From contig CANHGO010000004.1 of assembly GCA_947460975.1 (NCBI GenBank), positions 62,001 through 126,000 of the forward strand: 64,000 bases of DNA, written 5' to 3'. Made by a program: the position numbers and the translations under genes. Numbering within the stretch: the stretch's first letter is position 1; every line of letters starts with the position of its first letter. This DNA is from Cytophagaceae bacterium (GTDB lineage Bacteria > Bacteroidota > Bacteroidia > Cytophagales > Spirosomataceae). Below, in pieces: positions 21,815-29,987 of the stretch. The notes under the pieces were generated by a model that saw only the letters and a program-made list of their open reading frames with translations, had not been told where the DNA came from and made no database searches.

Positions 21815-22768
21815 TTAAAAGACTTCTTCCTTGATTTTAAAATCCGTTGTTTTGTCGGAGTTTGTAATTAATAATTCGCCAATAAAGCCAGCTAAGAATA
21901 ATTGGACCCCTAAAATGATCGCGACTAAGGCCAAATAAAACAAGGGATTATCTGTGACGTTTCTATATTTTAATTGGTTTGCGAGATTATACAATTTTTC
22001 ACTGATCAACCATGTGGTCAACAGGGTCCCTGAGAAAAAGGATAAAATCCCCAAGCTACCAAAAAGGTGCATCGGTCTTTTTCCAAAAGCCTGTACAAAT
22101 GAGATTGAAAGAAGATCTAAGAATCCGAATATAAATCGTTCTAGGCCAAATTTAGTCACCCCGTATTTTCTAGCTTGATGTTGGACGACCTTTTCTCCAA
22201 TTTTAGTGAAGCCATTCCACTTCGCTTGAACGGGAATGTAGCGGTGCATTTCACCATAAAGTCGGAGTGTCTTAACCACTTCTTTTTTATATGCTTTTAG
22301 CCCACAATTGAAATCATTTAGCTTTACACCAGATAATTTTCTGGTTGCGGCATTGTATAGTTTAGTGGGTATTGTTTTTGAAATAGGGTCAAACCTTTTT
22401 TGCTTCCAGCCAGAAACAAGATCATAATCTTGCTGCGTGACCATGCGATAAAGTTCAGGAATTTCATCGGGTGAATCTTGCAGGTCAGCATCCATCGTAA
22501 TGACTACGTCTCCTTCAGCCCTCGAGAATCCTTCATGCAAAGCGGCTGATTTGCCATAATTTCTTGAAAAGCAAATGCCTTTAACGGGTTTGTATTCTTT
22601 TGATAAGGAATTTATTACCTCCCATGATGCATCAGTGCTGCCATCATTGATGAAAATTAGCTCGTAAGAAAACGAGTTTGCTTTCATCACTTGATCTATC
22701 CAAGTCGTTAGCTCAGGAAGAGACTCGGCTTCGTTATAAAGTGGAACAAGAATAGATATTTGCAACAT
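21815..22768 (-). CDS. GT2 glycosyltransferase, polyprenyl-phosphate type
   Basis: The 317-residue protein has an N-terminal GT-A domain: ISILVPLYNEAESLPEL, FINDGSTDASW, the MDADLQDSPDEI metal motif (DxD-like) and FNCGLKAYKKEV. Two C-terminal transmembrane helices (about 230-300; LFGSLGILSFFSGTLL and LFYLALVAIILGVQLFLAG) follow. This is the layout of DPM1/GtrB-like enzymes that load a sugar onto undecaprenyl phosphate at the inner membrane. The sugar and acceptor glycan are unknown. It sits in the long aroQ-mogA operon. Confidence 0.88.
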   Translation of the reverse strand: MLQISILVPLYNEAESLPELTTWIDQVMKANSFSYELIFINDGSTDASWEVINSLSKEYKPVKGICFSRNYGKSAALHEGFSRAEGDVVITMDADLQDSPDEIPELYRMVTQQDYDLVSGWKQKRFDPISKTIPTKLYNAATRKLSGVKLNDFNCGLKAYKKEVVKTLRLYGEMHRYIPVQAKWNGFTKIGEKVVQHQARKYGVTKFGLERFIFGFLDLLSISFVQAFGKRPMHLFGSLGILSFFSGTLLTTWLISEKLYNLANQLKYRNVTDNPLFYLALVAIILGVQLFLAGFIGELLITNSDKTTDFKIKEEVF

Positions 22769-22815
22769 ATATGGAGGTATCTATGAACAAAAATACAAAA
22801 ACATGTGGTTATTTT

Positions 22816-23532
22816 TTATTCAAAGATTAAATAGTAGGGATTAAGTAACATTTTAAACGCCTCTGTGTATTCATTGTTTTCGTCTTTGATGTAAATGTTT
22901 TCAAGGACCTTGTCATGTTTTTCAGTTGACCCGAGACAAATCACCCGAAGTAGTTTTGATTGAGGGGTAGGAAACACGTGCAATAATTGATGCACAAAAA
23001 GTCCATTTTTTCCCATCTCACTTTCAAATTTATCCATAACTTCTTTAGGATAGATGACAACAAATTTTCCTCCAGGTTTCAACAGATGTTTAATGGCAAG
23101 AATCAAATCCACAAAATTCAATTCGTCGTCATGTATGGCCAACTGTTTGTCCTCTAAAGTTGCTGGAAGGTGATTAGTGAAAAATGGTGGATTACAAATA
23201 ATAAAATCATATCGATCTTCCGTGGATAAAGATCGAATATCGCCATTCATTACTTGAATCTGATTTTTGAATGGGCTATTTTGTATATTTTCTAAGGCGA
23301 GAATGGCAACCTTTGGATGAATTTCAATGGCATCTATAAATACATCAGGATTGGATTGCGCAAGCATGCAAGCCATTAAACCGCAACCAGTCCCTATATC
23401 TAAGATTTTACCGTTGGCAAATTTGTGTGCCCATGCACCCAATAAGCAGGCCTCCGTACTTATTTTTAATCCCGGATCTCCGTGGGCTAGGGAAAATTGT
23501 TTGAAGGTGAAGACTGATCTACTTCCTCCCAT
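22816..23532 (-). CDS. trmN6: tRNA1(Val) A37 N6-methyltransferase
   Basis: The 238-residue class I SAM methyltransferase has SAM motif I ILDIGTGCGLMACML, the acidic motif DAIEIHP, and the catalytic IICNPPFF (NPPF of adenine N6-methylases). The N-terminal FTFKQFSLAH and ACLLGAWA match YfiC/TrmN6. I chose the ATG at 23532 over the track's GTG at 23550 because it gives MGGSRSVFTFKQF, a typical short N-terminus. Either start overlaps the 3' end of the RNase H gene (14 or 32 bases), so the two are coupled. Confidence 0.87.
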   Translation of the reverse strand: MGGSRSVFTFKQFSLAHGDPGLKISTEACLLGAWAHKFANGKILDIGTGCGLMACMLAQSNPDVFIDAIEIHPKVAILALENIQNSPFKNQIQVMNGDIRSLSTEDRYDFIICNPPFFTNHLPATLEDKQLAIHDDELNFVDLILAIKHLLKPGGKFVVIYPKEVMDKFESEMGKNGLFVHQLLHVFPTPQSKLLRVICLGSTEKHDKVLENIYIKDENNEYTEAFKMLLNPYYLIFE

Positions 23533-24145
23533 AATCTGCTGGATTTTCACCCCAATCTTCGGTTTCCCACTTTAATATTTTAGTAGCGTAAGAATTTTTA
23601 TGAAGCCACTCTAACGCGCTATCAACCATTTTAAAAAGTTCTTCTGTAGCCGGGCTGCGTTCTAAATTGGTCTTTATCGCCTTTTTTTTAACCCAAGAGA
23701 TAGCCGTTCTTGAATCTGAATACAATGGATATGGGCAATTGATTTTTTTCAAGTAAGCCAATCCGTGGACTATCGCTAAGAATTCGCCGATATTGACGGT
23801 TCCTAATGGAAAAGGACCTCTGAAAAATAAAACTTCTTTCGTTTCTGTATTGACGCCTTGGTATTCCAAAACCCCTGGGTTTCCTGCACAGGCCGCATCT
23901 ACTGAAATGGATGGAATGACAATGGTTTCACTCGTTATTTTTCTACTCTTTGAAGGGACTGATTTTGTTTGAATGCTTGCCCAATAGTTCTTTTTGGACG
24001 CATGGAAAGCTTGCTCTTTTGTTTCAAAAGATTTGAATTGGGCATTTGGAAATCCCTTGATATTTTGCTCGGTTTCAGCCCAGGTGTCAAAAATACCTGT
24101 CTTGTGACCCGCCCAAATGACATAATATTTTTGTTTTTTCTCCAT
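23519..24145 (-). CDS. Ribonuclease H with N-terminal viroplasmin-type domain
   Basis: From the ATG at 24145 the protein has 208 residues. Residues about 1-45 form a caulimovirus-viroplasmin/RNase H1-type hybrid-binding domain (KYYVIWAGHKTGIFDTW, FKSFETKEQAF). After a linker, an RNase HI-like domain occupies about 75-208, with SVDAACAGNPG (first Asp), NIGEFLAIVHGL (Glu), LYSDSRTAISWV (Asp) and ENPADYG (last acidic/Asn motif). It removes RNA from RNA-DNA hybrids. The track's longer start at 24187 would overlap marC by 41 bases and adds no conserved sequence. It lies between marC and trmN6. Confidence 0.88.
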   Translation of the reverse strand: MEKKQKYYVIWAGHKTGIFDTWAETEQNIKGFPNAQFKSFETKEQAFHASKKNYWASIQTKSVPSKSRKITSETIVIPSISVDAACAGNPGVLEYQGVNTETKEVLFFRGPFPLGTVNIGEFLAIVHGLAYLKKINCPYPLYSDSRTAISWVKKKAIKTNLERSPATEELFKMVDSALEWLHKNSYATKILKWETEDWGENPADYGRK

Positions 24146-24146
24146 A

Positions 24147-24716
24147 TTAAAAGAGTCTTGTTTTAAATATCTTGATGGCAATGGCAATCAAAATAACTCC
24201 AAAAACTTTTCTTAAAATTTGTGTTCCTGCGTTTCCTAGCTTCCTTTCAATCCAAACACTTGAGCGTAATACCAAGTAAATGAAAATCAAATTGATAAAA
24301 ATACTGATCAATATATTGACTTCTTCAAATTGTGATTTTAGCGAAATCAATGTCGTCATCGTTCCTGCTCCAGCGATAATTGGAAAAGCGAGTGGGACGA
24401 TGGAATGAGACCCAGTGGTAATAGTGTCATTTTTGAAAATATTTCTACCTAGGGTCATTTCTAGGCCGATAAGAAATAATATCAATGCACCGGCCACAGC
24501 AAATGAGTTGGTGTCCACCCCTAAAAAAGCAAGGATAAATTTTCCGGCAAAGAAAAATCCCACCATGATTAGCCCTGATACTAAGGTTGCCTGGCCCGAC
24601 TGAATATCTCCATTTTTTTTTCTAAGGTCGATGATAATTGGAATCGCTCCTAAGATATCAATGACTGAAAATAAAATTAAGGAGGAGGATACTATTTCTT
24701 TGAAATTGATTTCCAT
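24147..24716 (-). CDS. MarC family integral membrane protein
   Basis: The 189-residue protein has six predicted transmembrane helices. The first contains the family's SLILFSVIDILGAIPIIIDL, with the Asp-Pro-like helix break, and later ones contain FFFAGKFILAFLG, ALILFLIGLEM, PLAFPIIAGAGTMTTLI and LRKVFGVILIAIAIKI. MarC/UPF0056 proteins were once thought to affect antibiotic resistance, but their real function is not established. It lies 2 bases downstream of the class V aminotransferase gene, inside the long operon. Confidence 0.88.
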   Translation of the reverse strand: MEINFKEIVSSSLILFSVIDILGAIPIIIDLRKKNGDIQSGQATLVSGLIMVGFFFAGKFILAFLGVDTNSFAVAGALILFLIGLEMTLGRNIFKNDTITTGSHSIVPLAFPIIAGAGTMTTLISLKSQFEEVNILISIFINLIFIYLVLRSSVWIERKLGNAGTQILRKVFGVILIAIAIKIFKTRLF

Positions 24717-24718
24717 GG

Positions 24719-25774
24719 CTAAGCATTTATCAGATTAATTAATTGACTAATATCTTCCAAGGTATGGCTAGGGAAATTTGCGATTCGAATGGTATTATCT
24801 TTCCATTCTCCGTATCCTTTGCCTAATTCAATGTTGTGTTTTAAACATAAATTTTGAAGTCTTTTAATTTGTTCAGGTTCTCCTTGTAAAGCGAAAACGG
24901 TGGGAAGTCGCAAATTTGGATTTTCTATCAGAAATGATAAATTAAATGAATTAGCATTCGAAAAGTAATCAGTTAAAATTGACGCTTTCTCCCATGTTTG
25001 CTGATTTATGACGGTTAGGTTGGGAAGCAAGTGTGCCAATTTATTTAAAACGTAAATGCTTAGTACATTCGGTGTATAATGAGTCTGAAAAAGCTTTCTG
25101 TTTTCTTCCATGAGAAGAACATCGTTATAATGGACTTTTTTATTTAATTGGGTTGCTCTTTCAAGCGCTTTTGATGAACAAATAAGCACTCCTAAACCAG
25201 CGGGAATACCCATGCACTTTTGCACGGAGGCAAACCAAACATCTGCTTCTGGCCAAGGTAAATTAATGCCTCCCATGGTCGACGTGGCATCTACAGCAAT
25301 AATTGCATCTTCCTGTAAATCAAAATCTGATCTACAAATAGTTTGCCCCGTACCGTTAGATGTCTCGCTTTGGACTAAGCAGATGGTATCAAAATCTTTT
25401 GTGGTTAAGTTAGGTGCGACTGATTTCAAATCTTCATTGAGACCAAATTCAACTGAAAGGGCATTAGGAATAATCTGCTTCGTATAATGTGCCCATTTTT
25501 TACCAAAAGCCCCATTGTAAAGGTGCAGGCTTTTTTCTTTAATGAGCGATTGGGCTACAATCTCCCATGCTTCAGTGGCTGAGGATATAAAATATAGTGT
25601 GTAATCCTGAGGGATATTCCATTTTTCATGAAGGATTTGAAGCGTGTCTTTTAACAATACTTCAAAGCGTTCGCTTCGATGATTTATGCTAACGACGCCG
25701 TTGGAAAAAGCCTCTTGGATGAATCCGAGGACTTCAGGATGAACCTTGGAAGGACCTGGATAAAATGAGAGCAT
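24719..25774 (-). CDS. Class V aminotransferase, probable phosphoserine aminotransferase-like
   Basis: The 351-residue fold-type I PLP enzyme starts FYPGPSKVHPEVL, the SerC/SGAT opening. It has YFISSATEAWEIV for PLP-phosphate contact, AVDATSTMGG with the PLP-pyridine Asp, and the PLP lysine in SVQKCMGIPAGLG. The PGPS opening and the substrate-loop sequence favour a phosphoserine or serine-glyoxylate aminotransferase. I cannot separate these by sequence alone, and no other serine-pathway gene is nearby. It follows aroQ after 3 bases. Confidence 0.82.
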   Translation of the reverse strand: MLSFYPGPSKVHPEVLGFIQEAFSNGVVSINHRSERFEVLLKDTLQILHEKWNIPQDYTLYFISSATEAWEIVAQSLIKEKSLHLYNGAFGKKWAHYTKQIIPNALSVEFGLNEDLKSVAPNLTTKDFDTICLVQSETSNGTGQTICRSDFDLQEDAIIAVDATSTMGGINLPWPEADVWFASVQKCMGIPAGLGVLICSSKALERATQLNKKVHYNDVLLMEENRKLFQTHYTPNVLSIYVLNKLAHLLPNLTVINQQTWEKASILTDYFSNANSFNLSFLIENPNLRLPTVFALQGEPEQIKRLQNLCLKHNIELGKGYGEWKDNTIRIANFPSHTLEDISQLINLINA

Positions 25775-25777
25775 GAA

Positions 25778-26203
25778 TTATAGAAATGAATAAAGTCCTA
25801 AATCGTAACCTGGTAAACCAAAACCAACAATACTGCCCTTGCATTTTGGACTCAAGTAGCTATGCGCACGATACGATTCTCTGGCGTGTACATTGGAAAT
25901 ATGAATTTCTATGACGGGAGTTTTAATGGCAGAAACCGCATCTGCTAGGGCAATAGACGTATGGGTATAGCCTCCTGCATTTAATAAAATACCATCGTAG
26001 GAAAATCCCACTTCGTGTAATTTGTTAATCATGGCACCTTCTTCATTGGACTGGAAATAAAAGATTTCAAATTCCTTTTCAAATTTATCTCGTAATACTT
26101 CCAGGTATTGTTCAAATGTTTGTTGGCCATAAATTTCAGGCTCCCTTGTGCCCAACAAATTTAAGTTGGGTCCGTTCAGAATTAAGATTTTTTGACGTAC
26201 CAT
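25778..26203 (-). CDS. aroQ: Type II 3-dehydroquinate dehydratase
   Basis: With the ATG at 26203 the product is 141 residues, the usual size; the 34-residue extension in the track begins MGNLFKQ and is not family-like. It dehydrates 3-dehydroquinate to 3-dehydroshikimate in the chorismate pathway. Motifs: ILNGPNLNLLGTREPEIYG (active-site Arg and Tyr loop), QSNEEGAMI, LLNAGGYTHTSIAL, and VIEIHISNVHARESYRAHS with the catalytic His. It is first in an eight-gene minus operon and divergent from xerD. Confidence 0.94.
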   Translation of the reverse strand: MVRQKILILNGPNLNLLGTREPEIYGQQTFEQYLEVLRDKFEKEFEIFYFQSNEEGAMINKLHEVGFSYDGILLNAGGYTHTSIALADAVSAIKTPVIEIHISNVHARESYRAHSYLSPKCKGSIVGFGLPGYDLGLYSFL

Positions 26204-26303
26204 AGAAAAAGAATTTAATAAGAGCCAGTCTATATTTAGATCTAATGCGATGTAAAAATACGTATTTCTGTTAAATTTATGTGATTGTTTAAATAAATTG
26301 CCC

Positions 26304-27203
26304 ATGTGGGAAAATGAAATTCAGACTTTTGGGCATTATTTAAGGATCGAAAGAGGTCTCTCAGGACACTCATTAGAGGCTTACATACGTGATATTCGGA
26401 AGTTAGCCACTTATTTGACTCCTTTGCAAACTCCTGTTTTGGACGTAAAAGAAAATCAGATACTTGATTTTTTAAAAGATTTGCATAGCCTGGGGATAGA
26501 AGCAAGTACGCAGTCGCGTTGTTTATCAGGCATTCGAAGTTTCTTTCAGTATTTAGTTTTTGAGGGCAGGATTCCGATGGACCCCACCGTTCATATTAAG
26601 AGTCCTCAAAAAGGGAGAAAATTGCCGGATACACTTTCATTTGATGAAATCAATTTGATTTTGGAGGCCAATGACATGAGTACCAATGAGGGAGTTCGCA
26701 ATCGCACTATGCTAGAATTTTTATACGGGGCGGGACTTCGTGTTTCGGAATTAGTGGGGTTGAAGTTGACCGATGTGTACATCGAAAACGGTTTTATCAA
26801 AGTGTGTGGAAAGGGGGATAAGGAGCGTTTGGTTCCAGCGGGCCGAGATGCTTTTACGTATTTGAAATTATATTTAGCACATATTAGGCCTCAAATTCCA
26901 GTCAAGAAATCCGCGGTGAATTATGTGTTTTTAAATCGCCGTGGGTCGCCATTAAGCCGCGTGATGGTGTTTATCATTTGTAAAGACTTAGCTCAAAAAG
27001 CGGGTATTCAAAAGACGATTAGTCCGCATACCTTTCGGCATTCTTTTGCGACACATTTGATTGAGGGAGGAGCGGATTTGAGGGCTGTTCAGGAGATGTT
27101 AGGGCATGAATCCATCTTGACGACTGAAATTTATACGCACTTAGATCGGGCCTATTTAAGCCAAATGGTGCGGGATTTCCATCCTTTAAATAAAAAATTA
27201 TAG
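26304..27203 (+). CDS. xerD: Tyrosine site-specific recombinase XerD
   Basis: The 299-residue integrase-family recombinase works with XerC at dif to resolve chromosome dimers. The N-terminal SAM-like core-binding domain is at about 1-85 (HYLRIERGLSGHSLEAYIRD). Catalytic residues are seen in GAGLRVSELVGL (Arg), CGKGDKERLVP (Lys), HTFRHSFATHLIEGG (His-Arg), LGHESILTTEIYTHL (His and nucleophile Tyr). I prefer the ATG at 26304 to the track's TTG at 26298. No transposon or phage genes flank it, and length and context fit the housekeeping enzyme. Confidence 0.92.
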   Translation: MWENEIQTFGHYLRIERGLSGHSLEAYIRDIRKLATYLTPLQTPVLDVKENQILDFLKDLHSLGIEASTQSRCLSGIRSFFQYLVFEGRIPMDPTVHIKSPQKGRKLPDTLSFDEINLILEANDMSTNEGVRNRTMLEFLYGAGLRVSELVGLKLTDVYIENGFIKVCGKGDKERLVPAGRDAFTYLKLYLAHIRPQIPVKKSAVNYVFLNRRGSPLSRVMVFIICKDLAQKAGIQKTISPHTFRHSFATHLIEGGADLRAVQEMLGHESILTTEIYTHLDRAYLSQMVRDFHPLNKKL

Positions 27204-27614
27204 CAATTCCGCGTTTTCTTCGGGGAATGGGATGAAAACAAAATTGGTAAATTGCCCATCCACGACAAATAGGCATGCAAATTCCTCAATGTCTTTAAAA
27301 TTTTGTACAAATAGTTCGATATTTTCTTCGGCAATTAAATTACGTTGTACGAATTCCTCCATCATGGAAGCATGGTAGTTCCACTTATTTTCGTTTAGCT
27401 CGTTGACGCCAATTAACTTCTGACCTATTTCGATCGGCCTTTGGGAAGTTACAAAAATCGGAAAATCGGAAAATCCCCTTTTCTTTACTTGGTATGCGGC
27501 TTCTTTTAATGTATCTGAGACTTTGATGAAATCAGTCGAAATGAGGCCTAAGTATTTACCGTTTAAATCAGGTGAATTCGGGGCATTTGAAATGGCAGTA
27601 TAATCTTCTAGCAT
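27198..27614 (-). CDS. Conserved-looking hypothetical protein
   Basis: The 138-residue soluble protein has no signal peptide. It starts MLEDYTAISNAPNSPDLNGKYLG and has a mixed alpha/beta pattern (FSDFPIFVTSQRPIEIGQ, FACLFVVDGQFTNFVFIPFP). I do not recognise a domain. It is the fourth and last gene of the SDR-tsaE-alanine dehydrogenase operon, 6 bases after ald, and its stop overlaps the convergent xerD stop within TTATAG. Confidence 0.7.
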   Translation of the reverse strand: MLEDYTAISNAPNSPDLNGKYLGLISTDFIKVSDTLKEAAYQVKKRGFSDFPIFVTSQRPIEIGQKLIGVNELNENKWNYHASMMEEFVQRNLIAEENIELFVQNFKDIEEFACLFVVDGQFTNFVFIPFPEENAELL

Positions 27615-27620
27615 GGCCGA

Positions 27621-28832
27621 TTAATTCATTAATAATAGTTGGATGTCTTTGACAGGTTTTTTGAATAATTTGCCAATTAACGGATGGGTAACGTGTCCTT
27701 TGTAGCAATAAACTCCTTTCATAAATGATTTTCCTTGCCAAAGCATCTCTTCAATTCCTCCCGTTTTTCCTGTTTTTAAAACAAAAGAAGTAATTAAATT
27801 ACTGATGGCAAGACTGGAAGTTTTTGAGACTAAGGATGGAATATTGGGTACGCAATAATGGGTAATCCCGTATTTTGTGATCGTTGGATTTTTCAAGTTG
27901 GTCATTTCAGAAGTCTCGAAACAGCCCCCTTGGTCGATGCAAACGTCAATAATGAGCGTGCCTTCTTTTAAATTGGCCACCATTTCTTCGGTCACCACAC
28001 ATGGGGTAATTCCAGAATCAGATCTTAAGGCGCCCACGATGACGGTGGCTTCTTGGAGTGCTTTAGGTAAATTTTCTGAATCAATAACTTGGGTAATTAA
28101 TGGAAAACCTAAGGTGCTTTTTAGCCTTTGTAATTTATAAATGTCTTTATCAAAAACTTGCATTTGAATCCCTGAATGCCACGCGGCTCTGGCAACTTGT
28201 TCGGCCACATAACCTGAACCTAAAATAACTAAATTAAAGGGTGGGACTCCTGTAACATTGCCTAATAAAATACCTGAACCTTCTTTATTGCGCAGTAATT
28301 CACTGGCGATCGGAAGGACTAATTGGCCAGCAATTTCAGCCATTATTTTGACAAAAGGGTATTCTCCGCCATTATCTTCTACATATTCAAGTCCTATGGC
28401 CAAGATTTTTTTCTGGTTTAATTGGTCGATAGCCTCAGAACTTAGTTGATGTTGGGATGCACACGAAATGATGGCATGCCCCATTTTCATTAGGCTAATT
28501 TCCCCGAGGGTTGGCGCGTTAATTTTAATAATTAGTGGACATTGCCAAACTTGATTTTGACTTTCGGTTACGCTGGCACCGGCTAAAAGATAATCAGCGT
28601 CATTAAATCCTGCTCGCTCACCGGCTGATTTTTCTATACATACATCATGGCCATTGGCAATTAGAAGTTGGGCCGCTTGGGGACTTAATGCAACCCGATT
28701 TTCATCCTTGGAATTTTCTTTTGGAATACCAATTTGAATGGATTTTGCATTTTTTTTGGTCCAATTCATGGCTTCCATCGTCATGATTCCTTGTTGGGCC
28801 AATATCTCCTGAAAGGGTGTAGTTTCTGTCAT
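27621..28832 (-). CDS. Alanine dehydrogenase family NAD-linked enzyme
   Basis: The 403-residue protein has the N-terminal AlaDh/PNT substrate domain (IGIPKENSKDENRVALSPQAAQLL), ISCASQHQLSSEA, the NAD fold VILGSGYVAEQVARAAW and GALRSDSGITPCVVTEEMV, then DQGGCFETS and the HYCVPNIPSLVS active-site segment. Alanine dehydrogenase interconverts alanine and pyruvate plus ammonia. Residues about 1-30 are longer than the classical enzyme, and transhydrogenase-alpha or lysine-pathway relatives share the fold, so the substrate is likely but not certain. The ATG at 28832 overlaps the tsaE stop (ATGA), whereas the track's start is a TTG. Confidence 0.82.
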   Translation of the reverse strand: MTETTPFQEILAQQGIMTMEAMNWTKKNAKSIQIGIPKENSKDENRVALSPQAAQLLIANGHDVCIEKSAGERAGFNDADYLLAGASVTESQNQVWQCPLIIKINAPTLGEISLMKMGHAIISCASQHQLSSEAIDQLNQKKILAIGLEYVEDNGGEYPFVKIMAEIAGQLVLPIASELLRNKEGSGILLGNVTGVPPFNLVILGSGYVAEQVARAAWHSGIQMQVFDKDIYKLQRLKSTLGFPLITQVIDSENLPKALQEATVIVGALRSDSGITPCVVTEEMVANLKEGTLIIDVCIDQGGCFETSEMTNLKNPTITKYGITHYCVPNIPSLVSKTSSLAISNLITSFVLKTGKTGGIEEMLWQGKSFMKGVYCYKGHVTHPLIGKLFKKPVKDIQLLLMN

Positions 28833-29257
28833 GATTGCCAAATACAGGTCAATTTACGGCTAAATTCAGTCAAATTAACAATCTCTATGTTGACATGGGG
28901 GATATTCCATAAAATTTCGGCTCTTTCTGGCCACTCAATAAAGCATAAATGGCCCGAATCAAGGTATTCTTCGATGCCAATATCGACGGCCTCATGTACG
29001 TTTTCTAGTCGGTACAAATCAAAATGATACATGATCTGACCTGATTCTGTTTCATAGGGATTGACCAGTGAGAAGGTCGGACTTTGTACGATGGATTTGA
29101 TTTTTAGTTGTTGGCCTATTTCTTTCACCAAAGTCGTTTTTCCCGCACCCATTTGTCCTCTAAATAGCCAAATCTTAGGCCCATGGTTGATCGCCTCTAA
29201 AAGCTGATTTACAGCATTAGAAATATTTTCAAGCGAATATTCTATTTCAAAAATCAT
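28829..29257 (-). CDS. tsaE: tRNA t6A biosynthesis ATPase TsaE
   Basis: The 142-residue P-loop protein helps the TsaBD complex transfer threonylcarbamoyl to tRNA A37. Walker A is WLFRGQMGAGKTTLVKEI at about residues 30-47, followed by SPTFSLVNPYE (switch region) and FDLYRLENV. Size and motif order are typical. Coupled to its neighbours on both sides by 4-base ATGA overlaps (SDR upstream, alanine dehydrogenase downstream). TcdA, which acts on the same tRNA nucleoside, is about 7 kb away. Confidence 0.92.
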   Translation of the reverse strand: MIFEIEYSLENISNAVNQLLEAINHGPKIWLFRGQMGAGKTTLVKEIGQQLKIKSIVQSPTFSLVNPYETESGQIMYHFDLYRLENVHEAVDIGIEEYLDSGHLCFIEWPERAEILWNIPHVNIEIVNLTEFSRKLTCIWQS

Positions 29258-29955
29258 AGTTCAATGTCACCCAGTTGCGGGCGAATTAATATTTCTTCAA
29301 TGACGGTTGACGCACTCATGATGGAAGCCGAAAATATGGTATTAGCCACGTCTTCTGCTGGAATAAATCTTGAATCAGGTAAATTAACTCCATCCCAGGC
29401 GGGTGTTAAGGTAGCACCTGGAAGAACCGCGGTGACTTTAATTCCCTGCGTTTTCAATTCTTCCCTTAAGACCTTGGTAAACCCTAACAAAGCAAATTTA
29501 CTAATGCAATAGGAACCTCCAGCGGTATATGCCGTGATGGAGGCGGTTGAGCAGATGGTAAAAATATGCCCAGAGTTAGTTTTTTGCATACTGGGTAAAA
29601 TGGCTTTGGTTAAGTGGTAAGCGCTGTAAAGATTTGCTTGAATTTGACTTTCCAGCACGCCATCTTCCTCATTTTGAATTTGTCCAGGTAAAAAATAACC
29701 TGCATTGTTAATGAGGATGTCAATTTTGTTTTCTTGATTTAAAATCCATGCTGCAAAGTTTGAAACCTGTTTTTTATCGCTTAAATCTGCCGTAAATGTA
29801 TGTAGGAGTGGATGATTGAACTCGCTTTTTAGGTTTTCTAATTTTTCTGCGTTTCGACCACATGTAAACACTTGAAATCCGTTTTCTAAAAACTTTTTTA
29901 CTAGGGCTTTTCCAATTCCTTGACTTCCTCCACTAATTATGATTGATTTCTTCAT
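29254..29955 (-). CDS. Short-chain dehydrogenase/reductase
   Basis: From the ATG at 29955 the protein has 233 residues. It has the cofactor motif IIISGGSQGIGKAL, NNAGYF, the catalytic Ser in FTICSTASITAYTAGG and the YCISK catalytic Tyr-Lys. It is a classical SDR of unknown substrate. The variant GGSQGIGKAL (Gly-rich but Ser instead of Thr at the second position) still fits. It is first in an operon with tsaE; that pairing is frequent enough not to imply a shared pathway. The start region lies 32 bases from the divergent MlaE-type gene. Confidence 0.87.
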   Translation of the reverse strand: MKKSIIISGGSQGIGKALVKKFLENGFQVFTCGRNAEKLENLKSEFNHPLLHTFTADLSDKKQVSNFAAWILNQENKIDILINNAGYFLPGQIQNEEDGVLESQIQANLYSAYHLTKAILPSMQKTNSGHIFTICSTASITAYTAGGSYCISKFALLGFTKVLREELKTQGIKVTAVLPGATLTPAWDGVNLPDSRFIPAEDVANTIFSASIMSASTVIEEILIRPQLGDIEL

Positions 29956-29963
29956 TATCTTTG
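29956..29963 (+). promoter_or_regulatory. Candidate -7 box in the SDR/MlaE divergent gap
   Basis: TATCTTTG matches TAnnTTTG exactly and ends 24 bases before the MlaE-type ATG. The gap is only 32 bases, so this box abuts the SDR start codon and its -33 region would lie inside the SDR gene. No clear -33 box is visible. Confidence 0.35.
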
Positions 29964-29987
29964 ACAAAATGGTTTAATCTAAAATCC

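Noticed and set aside
26242-26505. Minus-strand ORF of 87 residues overlapping xerD start
   Set aside because: It is antisense to the conserved XerD N-terminus and has no recognisable sequence.
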